From Pirellulales bacterium (lineage in GTDB: Bacteria > Planctomycetota > Planctomycetia > Pirellulales > JALHLM01), in NCBI GenBank assembly GCA_022844585.1, contig JALHLM010000084.1, forward strand, positions 1-14,665: a stretch of 14,665 bases of DNA, given 5' to 3'. This document shows, one piece after another, positions 6,297 through 11,527 of this stretch. Below the pieces are notes generated by a model. It was not told the DNA's origin. It did not search any database and saw only the letters and a list, made by a program, of their open reading frames with translations. The position numbers were made by a program, and so were the translations under genes. The first letter of the stretch is position 1, and each line of letters opens with the position of its first letter.

Positions 6297-6584
6297 CTAC
6301 GGCGTTTGATCGTTGGCCGCGTCCTGCACATCGCGTTGCTCTTCCTTGACGGCTTCCGCGCCTTCGGCGGCGGCGTCTTCCACGTCGCGCTGTTCTTCAA
6401 CGACCGCGTCGTGACTTTCCTTGGCCGCTTCACGGACGTCTTCGCGCTCTTCGGCGATTTCCTCGTTCGCCTCTTGCGCGGCTTCGCGTACGTCCTGTTT
6501 TTCGCTTTCCAAACTCTTCTGGCATCCCAGGCCGCCCAGCATCATAGCGCTGGATGTCAAGGCGACTAAGCAGTAGTGCCGCAT
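6297..6584 (-). CDS. Small lipoprotein built of 18-residue helical repeats
   Basis: A 95-residue protein with a lipoprotein signal (MRHYCLVALTSSAMMLGGLGC, lipid-acceptor Cys21). After it come three exact-length 18-residue units and a partial fourth, each starting D-V-x-(E/D)-A-A and ending in E-E-(R/Q)-(E/R): DVREAAQEANEEIAEERE, DVREAAKESHDAVVEEQR, DVEDAAAEGAEAVKEEQR, DVQDAANDQTP. Eighteen residues are five helical turns, so the chain should form one long, highly acidic amphipathic helix on the cell envelope. GGGAG 8 bases upstream sets the start at 6584 rather than 6599. It diverges from csbD, and a sigma-54-like site on its strand lies at 6685-6700. No named family was recognised; similar Ala/Glu/Lys repeat proteins include LEA-like and apolipoprotein-like helices. 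Confidence 0.8.
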   Translation of the reverse strand: MRHYCLVALTSSAMMLGGLGCQKSLESEKQDVREAAQEANEEIAEEREDVREAAKESHDAVVEEQRDVEDAAAEGAEAVKEEQRDVQDAANDQTP

Positions 6585-6684
6585 GGTCAAATCTCCCAAA
6601 CAAGGTTCAGCGGGTTTCGTCGATAGCTCACTCGGCTATTGGAACGACGCCATCAACGGCGTGTGACCCTTTGTTGACGGTTAA

Positions 6685-6700
6685 TGCAAAGGCCATGCCG
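6685..6700 (-). promoter_or_regulatory. candidate sigma-54 promoter for the repeat lipoprotein
   Basis: Read on the minus strand: CGGCAT-GGCCT-TTGCA. The -12 element is perfect, GG/GC spacing is correct, and there are two mismatches in the -24 element. The predicted start is near 6675, about 90 bases before the ATG at 6584. It faces away from the perfect site at 6863. Confidence 0.6.
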
Positions 6701-6772
6701 ATCCAGATCGCCGGTGAAGGGCGCAATTTTTCCTTATGGAGCGCCATCACCAGTGCCAGACAGCCTCGAAGT

Positions 6773-6805
6773 GAACGCGATGCGCTCAGGTTGAACGCCA
6801 TGCGC
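6773..6805. repeat. Direct repeat, candidate activator-binding sites
   Basis: GAACGCGATGCGC (6773-6785) and GAACGCCATGCGC (6793-6805) match at 12 of 13 positions with a 20-base period, close to two helical turns. They lie 58-90 bases upstream of the perfect sigma-54 promoter at 6863 and between it and the opposite-facing one at 6685. That is where enhancer sites for an NtrC-type activator would be expected. Binding is inferred. Confidence 0.5.
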
Positions 6806-6862
6806 GCGACGCCAATCGGGCCAACGATTTGGTACGCCGCACGAGACGAATTGCAGATTCCA

Positions 6863-6878
6863 TGGCACGGCAGTTGCA
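6863..6878 (+). promoter_or_regulatory. sigma-54 (-24/-12) promoter of csbD, perfect core
   Basis: TGGCAC-GGCAG-TTGCA is a perfect sigma-54 core including the G after CAC and the A after TTGC. GG is at 6864-6865 and GC at 6876-6877. The predicted transcript start is near 6889, 48 bases before the csbD ATG at 6937. This is the strongest promoter match in the window. Confidence 0.88.
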
Positions 6879-6936
6879 ACAACCTCTAAACAGCGAAGTT
6901 CAACACTCTCGCACTCACACCGCAGGAGCAATTGTC

Positions 6937-7143
6937 ATGAACTGGGATACGGTCGAAGGTCAATGGAAGCAACTCAAAGGCAAAGTCCGCGAGCAATGGG
7001 GAAAGCTCACCGATGATGAGTTGGACGTTGTCGCGGGCAAACGCGATCAGTTGGCCGGGTTGATCCAAAAGAAATACGGCATCGCGAAGGACGAGGCCGA
7101 ACGCCAGGTCGACGACTTCGCCTCCACCTGCAGCCGCACCTAA
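6937..7143 (+). CDS. csbD: CsbD family stress protein
   Basis: A 68-residue hydrophilic protein with the CsbD signature: MNWDTVEGQWKQLKGKVREQ at the start, then WGKLTDDELDVVAGKRDQL and LIQKKYGIAKDEAERQVDDF. Length and charge pattern match the family (60-70 residues). In Bacillus subtilis csbD belongs to the SigB general stress regulon, and E. coli YjbJ is an abundant stationary-phase member; the molecular role is unknown. The start is supported by AGGAG (6924-6928) 8 bases upstream. Here the gene has its own perfect sigma-54 promoter and ends at a strong terminator, so it is probably monocistronic. Confidence 0.93.
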   Translation: MNWDTVEGQWKQLKGKVREQWGKLTDDELDVVAGKRDQLAGLIQKKYGIAKDEAERQVDDFASTCSRT

Positions 7144-7169
7144 GCGATTCGCACCGCCGCACGCAAACG

Positions 7170-7234
7170 AAGGCGTGCTACGCCGACACGCCTTGTCCGA
7201 GGGGAGACGGAGTCTCCTCTCGGACGTTTTTTTT
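7170..7234 (+). terminator. Tandem hairpins with T8: intrinsic terminator of csbD
   Basis: GTCCGAGGGGAGAC (7195-7208) pairs with GTCTCCTCTCGGAC (7212-7225) over 14 positions, with one G-T pair and a 3-base loop. One base later comes an uninterrupted T8 (7227-7234). A smaller hairpin AAGGCGTG/CACGCCTT (7170-7177, 7187-7194) directly precedes it. This is a classical rho-independent terminator on the plus strand. Confidence 0.9.
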
Positions 7235-7293
7235 GCGCCATCGAACAAGCCGCACGCACTTCAGGAACTTAGCGGCTTTCGAGGAGGAACGTC

Positions 7294-7841
7294 GTGAACC
7301 GTGATCATTTCCCAGTGCGTGAAACATCCTCCCGCGAATCCAATCAGATTGTACTGGGCGTCTTTCCAGGGCTGACAAAGTCGATACAGCGCTCCATGCG
7401 TTGCGCACGGCCAACTTCTCCAATCAACAACTTGGAGTCATGGCGCGCGCCGATGTCAGCGAATGGACGCCGCCAGCTTCCAGAAGCGAGTCCGAGGCGA
7501 CGGTGGATAGCGCGATGGCCGGGGCCGGACGCGGTAGTCTGTGGGCATTGGGGATCTCGGCCGGGATGTTGCCGGCGATCGGACCGATCATCGCGGGCGG
7601 AATGCTTGGCAGCGTATTGGCCAGCGCGGTTGTCGGGGCGGCTGCTGGCGGACTAGCGAGAGGGCTGATCGGACTGGGCCTCAGCGAATCGGACGTGCAA
7701 TTCTTCGAGCATGCACTGCTGGCGGGCCAAATGATCGTCACGGTACAGGCTGGTCGCCGCCCGACCGAAGCTGTGGCCATACTCCGCCGTCACGGAGGTC
7801 GAGACGTGGATGCGACCACGAATACCCCGCCGCCGGAGTGA
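7294..7841 (+). pseudogene. General stress protein 17M-type glycine-zipper protein, frameshifted
   Basis: AGGAGG at 7282-7287 precedes a GTG start at 7294. This frame gives a family-like N-terminus ending SNQIVLGVFP at 7368 and then becomes unlike the family. From about 7368 the next frame back (-1) continues it without a break: RADKVDTALHALRTANFSNQ, then the glycine zipper GMLPAIGPIIAGGMLGSVLA and the end MIVTVQAGRRPTEAVAILRR. Joined, the product would be about 183 residues with the YflT/GSP17M order (ferredoxin-like start, glycine-zipper hairpin, closing strand). A single missing base near TTTCCAGGGCT explains it. The 3' part can also be read alone from an ATG at 7440 (133 residues), with poor ribosome-site spacing. 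Alternatives are a sequencing error or a real -1 frameshift. No sigma-54 site was found in 7235-7293. Confidence 0.8.
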
Positions 7842-7858
7842 TTTCATTTCGTCCGCCA

Positions 7859-7874
7859 TGGCATCGCATTTGCA
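7859..7874 (+). promoter_or_regulatory. candidate sigma-54 promoter for the Asp/Val-rich lipoprotein
   Basis: TGGCAT-CGCAT-TTGCA has a perfect -12 element and one mismatch (C to T) in the -24 element, with correct spacing. The predicted start is near 7885, about 40 bases before the ATG at 7925. It lies just after the stop of the GSP17M-type gene. Confidence 0.72.
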
Positions 7875-7924
7875 TTTCGGGTTGATTTAATTTGCACCAC
7901 CACGTTTTGCGAAAGAGAACTACC

Positions 7925-8152
7925 ATGCGACACGCACTGCTCTTGTTCGGCATTCTGCTGATTCCCGCTCTTGGCTGCAACGAACCGCGGCCGCAAACTC
8001 CGCCGCCAGCCAATGTGCCCGCCCCCGTAGGAGACGCTGATGTCCACATCGACGCCGGACGTCCCGGCGGCGTGGATGTGAAAGTGGACGTCGACCCGGC
8101 GCCGGGCGGTCCCAAAGTGGACGTCGATATCGATCGACCGAACGGCGAATAA
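7925..8152 (+). CDS. Small Asp/Val-rich lipoprotein
   Basis: A 75-residue protein. The lipoprotein signal is MRHALLLFGILLIPALGC with lipid-acceptor Cys18. A proline-rich spacer (EPRPQTPPPANVPAPV) leads to alternating Asp/Val stretches DADVHIDAG, VDVKVDVDP and KVDVDIDRP separated by Gly/Pro turns. Alternating D-V sequence suggests short exposed beta strands or cation binding; no named domain was recognised. A similar ADVNV...ADVNVQVD motif occurs in the insert of the exported DUF4142 protein at 3185. The start at 7925 is preferred over an upstream in-frame ATG at 7892 because it begins a complete lipoprotein signal and has GAGA about 8 bases before. A sigma-54-like promoter lies at 7859. Confidence 0.78.
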   Translation: MRHALLLFGILLIPALGCNEPRPQTPPPANVPAPVGDADVHIDAGRPGGVDVKVDVDPAPGGPKVDVDIDRPNGE

Positions 8153-8191
8153 GCGCCTTCGCCGATCGCTAAACGTCTATGTCAACACTCG

Positions 8192-8217
8192 TCGCACCCC
8201 AATTCTGTGGGGTGCGA
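8192..8217 (+). terminator. Hairpin after the Asp/Val-rich lipoprotein
   Basis: TCGCACCCC (8192-8200) and GGGGTGCGA (8209-8217) form a perfect 9-bp stem with an 8-base loop, 39 bases after the stop. There is no T tract, so termination efficiency is uncertain. Confidence 0.5.
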
Positions 8218-8243
8218 GTGAGTGTGCTCCCTACGCCCGCGAA

Positions 8244-8272
8244 CTGGCGGCAGGGGGCGTGGGCTGTATGAT
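8244..8272 (+). promoter_or_regulatory. possible sigma-70-type promoter of the histidine kinase
   Basis: TATGAT at 8267-8272 (in TGTATGATAG) looks like a -10 element preceded by TG, with a poor -35 match CTGGCG at 8244-8249 and a 17-base spacer. It is about 35 bases before the kinase start, and no -24/-12 motif is present here. Confidence 0.4.
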
Positions 8273-8307
8273 AGAGGCGTTCCCTCTTTCACCGTCGCTC
8301 CGTGACC

Positions 8308-9456
8308 ATGTCTCTCGATCCTGCGCAACTCTGGTCCGAACGATTTCGGGAAATTGGCTCTCTCGTGGAGTCCCACGCCGACGTATTGGTCGAGCGATGG
8401 TCAGAACGGGCGTTGATCGAACAACCGACGGCCGATGAAGTGTTTCGGGCCGAACTCCGCGACAGCTTGCCGGATTGGCTGCGTGCGCTGGGTCGCGCGT
8501 TGGCCAAGTCATCTAAGGCGGATGCACGGGAGCATCGCTGGTTCGCAGTCGAACATGGCCAACAGCGCTGGGAAGTTGGCTGGAAACTGACCGAAGTCGT
8601 ACGCGACTATCAGATTCTGCGATTGGTCATCTTCGATTTTCTGGATACGACGCTGCCGCAACCGCTGCAAACGCGGGAATGCATGGCGCTGGGCTTGGGG
8701 ATCGACGAAGCGATCGAGGCCAGCATCGCGGCGTTTATCCATCATCGCGATCAGGCCTTGCAGGCCACGCATCAACGCATGAACGAATTCCTCAGCGTGC
8801 TCTCGCACGAACTGCGGAATTTCCTCGCGCCGCTCACCTCGGCGCTCGACGTCCAGGAACTGCAATCGCCGGATGTGGCCGCCTCGGAAATGCACGGCAT
8901 TATGCGGCGAAGCACCGAACATCTAACGCGTCTCGTAGGCGATTTGCTCGATGTCTCCCGCGCCTCCGCTGGCAAGCTCACGATCTCTCAAGAACCAACC
9001 GATTTGCTGGAAATCGCTCAACGCGCCGTCGAAATGACCCGCGGCGCGATTGAGGAACGCGGGCAGCATCTGCATGTCGACCTTCCGGCGAAACAAGTGA
9101 TCATCACCGGCGATGCCTTCCGGCTGACGCAGGTGCTGGTGAACTTGTTGCATAACGCCTGCAAGTATTCGCCGCCCGGCAAGTCGATCTACCTGCAACT
9201 ACGCGCCGACGGCAAGGAAGCGGTCACGCGCGTGCGCGACGAAGGGATCGGCATTGCTCCGGACGTGCTGCCGGAAGTTTTCAAACTCTTCGTCCAAGCC
9301 GAAGCGGGCCCGGGCCGCAGTTCCGGAGGCCTCGGCATCGGTCTCGCGCTCGTCTCCAAGCTCGTCGAGCTCCACGGCGGCAGCGTCAGCGCGACCAGCC
9401 CCGGCGTTTCGCAAGGGAGCGAATTCGTCGTGCGCCTGCCGATCGCCGCGCCATAA
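8308..9456 (+). CDS. Soluble sensor histidine kinase with RsbRD-like N-terminal domain
   Basis: A 382-residue protein with no transmembrane segment, so it should be cytoplasmic. Residues about 15-148 form an all-helical sensor region resembling the RsbRD N-terminal domain (ESHADVLVERWSERA; EHGQQRWEVGWKLTEVVRDY). The HisKA helix follows with FLSVLSHELRNFLAPL, phospho-acceptor His167. The ATPase domain has the N box LVNLLHNACKYS (278-289), G1 DEGIGI (311-316), the F box EVFKLF and G2 GGLGIGLAL (340-348). RsbRD domains occur in stressosome-type proteins; fused to a kinase they are presumed to sense an intracellular signal. ATG at 8308 was chosen; GTG at 8302 in frame is an alternative, and neither has a strong ribosome site. 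Its partner could be the receiver at 9706 or the NtrC-type regulator at 4597; the sequence does not decide. Confidence 0.9.
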   Translation: MSLDPAQLWSERFREIGSLVESHADVLVERWSERALIEQPTADEVFRAELRDSLPDWLRALGRALAKSSKADAREHRWFAVEHGQQRWEVGWKLTEVVRDYQILRLVIFDFLDTTLPQPLQTRECMALGLGIDEAIEASIAAFIHHRDQALQATHQRMNEFLSVLSHELRNFLAPLTSALDVQELQSPDVAASEMHGIMRRSTEHLTRLVGDLLDVSRASAGKLTISQEPTDLLEIAQRAVEMTRGAIEERGQHLHVDLPAKQVIITGDAFRLTQVLVNLLHNACKYSPPGKSIYLQLRADGKEAVTRVRDEGIGIAPDVLPEVFKLFVQAEAGPGRSSGGLGIGLALVSKLVELHGGSVSATSPGVSQGSEFVVRLPIAAP

Positions 9457-9638
9457 TTGCTCACTCAATGCATTTGGCATGGGTGCATCTCGCAGTCATA
9501 GCCGCTTCTTACGAGGGGCAAGTAACTCTTGCACGCTGCGCATTCGAATCAGCCGCGTTGAACGCTGCTCGATCATGATCCAGCGCCGCTGGCAGCTTCG
9601 CGAACCAAATGCTCAGCCTATCGCATCTCGTTCCGCTT

Positions 9639-9654
9639 TGGCATATGCCTTGCT
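9639..9654 (+). promoter_or_regulatory. candidate sigma-54 promoter of the stand-alone receiver gene
   Basis: TGGCAT-ATGCC-TTGCT has a perfect -12 element and one mismatch in -24, correctly spaced. The predicted start is near 9665, about 41 bases before the ATG at 9706. TATAGT at 9655-9660 might instead be a sigma-70 -10, but its -35 is poor. TTGAACGC, similar to the repeats at 6773, occurs upstream near 9558. The rest of 9457-9638 holds nothing I can identify. Confidence 0.65.
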
Positions 9655-9705
9655 TATAGTCCGCATCGGCCAGATTGTTTGCGTTCAGTGCGGAAAGCGG
9701 GAGTC

Positions 9706-10083
9706 ATGCGAAGTCGGAAGATCTTAGTCGTAGACCCGAATGCGGACGCGCGGCAGGCGCTTTGTGCCTTGCTGCAATCACTGGGCCATAAGGTCGATTC
9801 GGCTGGGAATCTGGATGATGCCTTGCAGCAGGTGCAATCCAGCGCGCCAGAATTGGTGATCTGCGAGACGACGCTCGATGACGCCGAAACGGGCTTTGAC
9901 CTCGCGCGCCAGTTGCGGGGGCGAAGCATCTATCTCTTGGCTTATTCCGGCGGCGATCACCGCGAACAGCGCGCTCTCGCTGAAGATGCTGGCTTCCACA
10001 ACTACCTGTCGAAGCCTTCGACCGTCCGCGACTTCCGCTTGATGTTCGAGGCTTGGGACGAGACGGAAGCGAAAGACGTATGA
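9706..10083 (+). CDS. Single-domain response regulator with Glu at the phospho-acceptor site
   Basis: A 125-residue receiver with no output domain. The first strand is KILVVDPNADARQAL, with Asp10 the acidic-pocket residue. The third strand is PELVICETTLDDAETGFDL, where alignment to the receiver of the NtrC-type protein at 4597 (PDVVLLDLLLPDCNGLDL) puts Glu54 exactly at the phospho-acceptor Asp. The conserved Lys is present (Lys103 in YLSKP). The switch Thr/Ser is unclear (Leu78 or Ser81 depending on a short insertion in AYSGGDHREQRA). Glu often mimics phospho-Asp, so the protein may be locked or phosphorylation-independent. ATG at 9706 follows GCGGGAG closely; a TTG at 9679 is less likely. 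It lies 249 bases after the histidine kinase and has its own sigma-54-like promoter. Confidence 0.85.
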   Translation: MRSRKILVVDPNADARQALCALLQSLGHKVDSAGNLDDALQQVQSSAPELVICETTLDDAETGFDLARQLRGRSIYLLAYSGGDHREQRALAEDAGFHNYLSKPSTVRDFRLMFEAWDETEAKDV

Positions 10084-10090
10084 AACGATG

Positions 10091-10270
10091 ACACTAGCCC
10101 GTAGCGCAAGCGAGGGGGAGAGGACGTAGCCGATCGCTTGACGCCAACGCCGAACCGGCACTTGGGCTTTGCCGATGTCGTCCTCGATCGTATTTGGCGG
10201 ATCCGCTTGGCGTTCGCGCTTTGATTGCCACCGACGTCAACTCTCCCTCGCTTGCGCTACGGGCTAGTGT
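10091..10270. repeat. 180-bp element with 26-bp perfect inverted ends between convergent genes
   Basis: 10091-10116 (ACACTAGCCCGTAGCGCAAG then CGAGGG) is the exact reverse complement of 10245-10270. After two extra G's the pairing resumes for four more bases (AGAG 10119-10122 with CTCT 10241-10244). The interior (about 118 bases) has no convincing ORF and carries weaker inner complementarity (CGCCAACGC with GCTTGGCGTTCG). The element fills the space between the receiver gene (stop at 10083) and the oppositely oriented M16 peptidase gene (stop at 10289). The end sequence CACTAGCCCG...GCGCAAGCGAGGG is, from memory, a recurrent intergenic repeat in planctomycetes. It may be a MITE-like element or serve as a bidirectional transcript end. 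Confidence 0.78.
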
Positions 10271-10288
10271 GTGTCGTCGCACTGCGGA

Positions 10289-11527
10289 CTACGCCGGCGG
10301 ATCTAGGGCCGTCAACGGCCCGACCGCAAACGTCGTATTCACGCTCAACGGGTACTTGCGAAGCACCTCTTCCAGATCGGCGATTGTGACGCGCTCGACC
10401 GCATCAAGGTCGTCGCGGACAGAGCGATACTCGCGACGTTGAATCCAGTTTCCCCCCACCGTGAACAGCCGCACTCGCGGCCGCTCGCTGCCGAGCACCA
10501 CGCGGGAGTTGATTTTGTTCTTCGCCTGGAACATTTCCGCCAGAGCGATGCCGTCTTGTTCGGCGCGGCGAAAGATGTCGCGGACCATCTGCAAATTGCT
10601 GGCGGTATTGTCCGCCTCGCAGTTGAACGACGTGCCGAACAGCCCGGTTTCCTGGTAGTCGTAGTGTCCCACGCCGGCGCTTTCCGCCAGGCCCGTGTCG
10701 ACGAGCGCCCAGTACAACCGACTTCCGGTGTCATCTCCCAGCACCGTCGCCAGGATTTTTGCGGCGTAGCGATCTTCGTCCATCGCGCCGGGCGCCATCG
10801 AGAGCTGCAGCACGTATTCAAGCGTCGACGATTCCTTGTGCAGCACGCGGAACTCCGCATGCGGACCCGCTGGCAGCAACACGCGCTCCGCGTTGGCGGG
10901 CGTCCACGCGCCGCAGCGTTCTTCGGCGATCCGCACCAGGTCGTCGAAATCCACTTTGCCAGCCGCGGCGAGCGCCAAGTTGCCGGGGCTGTAGCGGCGC
11001 TCAAAGTATTCCCGCATCGCTTCGACCGGCAGCGCGCCGACCGACTCGACCGTCCCCAGCACGCTTTGGGCCAACGGATGCTGGCCGTAATGCGCCGCTT
11101 CGCACTTTTCGTCAGCGCCGAACGGTGGCTGATCTTCGTACATTTTGATTTCTTCGAGGATCACCTGCTTTTCGGTGTCGAAATCCTCGGTCCGCAGCGC
11201 GGGCCGCATGATGTCCGCCAGCAGGTCGACGGTTCGCTCGGTCAGTTCCGGCAGCATCGCGGCGTAATAGACGGTGTGTTCCTTGCTGGTGAACGCGTTG
11301 TAATGCGCGCCCAACTCGTCAAACTCGCGATTCACATCCGCGGCGCTACGGCGAGCGGTCCCTTTGAACACCATGTGCTCGAGAAAGTGGCTCACGCCGG
11401 CCACTTCCGCGGTTTCATCCCGCGCGCCGGTCTTCACAAAGAAGCCGACCGCCGTGGTCCGCGCGTCGGGATTACACTCGGCGACGATTTCCAATCCATT
11501 GGCGAGCCGGTGACTACGAAACTCCAT
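10289..11527 (-). CDS. M16 family zinc peptidase, catalytic subunit
   Basis: A 412-residue M16 (pitrilysin/MPP-like) metallopeptidase without a signal peptide. The inverted zinc motif HxxEH is HFLEH at residues 47-51 in GVSHFLEHMVFKGT, and the third ligand Glu lies in VILEEIKMYEDQPP (near 125-126). The following SYSPGNLALAAAGKVD-like segment (here RRYSPGNLALAAAGKVD) and DDTGSRLYWALVDTGLAES belong to the second M16 half-domain. Length matches the 410-450 residue bacterial and mitochondrial-type subunits, which work as pairs closing around a peptide. It overlaps the upstream degenerate M16 gene by 14 bases, so the two are probably translated together and form a heterodimer. Confidence 0.93.
   Translation of the reverse strand: MEFRSHRLANGLEIVAECNPDARTTAVGFFVKTGARDETAEVAGVSHFLEHMVFKGTARRSAADVNREFDELGAHYNAFTSKEHTVYYAAMLPELTERTVDLLADIMRPALRTEDFDTEKQVILEEIKMYEDQPPFGADEKCEAAHYGQHPLAQSVLGTVESVGALPVEAMREYFERRYSPGNLALAAAGKVDFDDLVRIAEERCGAWTPANAERVLLPAGPHAEFRVLHKESSTLEYVLQLSMAPGAMDEDRYAAKILATVLGDDTGSRLYWALVDTGLAESAGVGHYDYQETGLFGTSFNCEADNTASNLQMVRDIFRRAEQDGIALAEMFQAKNKINSRVVLGSERPRVRLFTVGGNWIQRREYRSVRDDLDAVERVTIADLEEVLRKYPLSVNTTFAVGPLTALDPPA

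Noticed and set aside
6744..6759. Minus-strand TGGCAC next to the lipoprotein/csbD space
   Set aside because: The -24 half is perfect but no GC lies at the required spacing; the site at 6685-6700 fits better.
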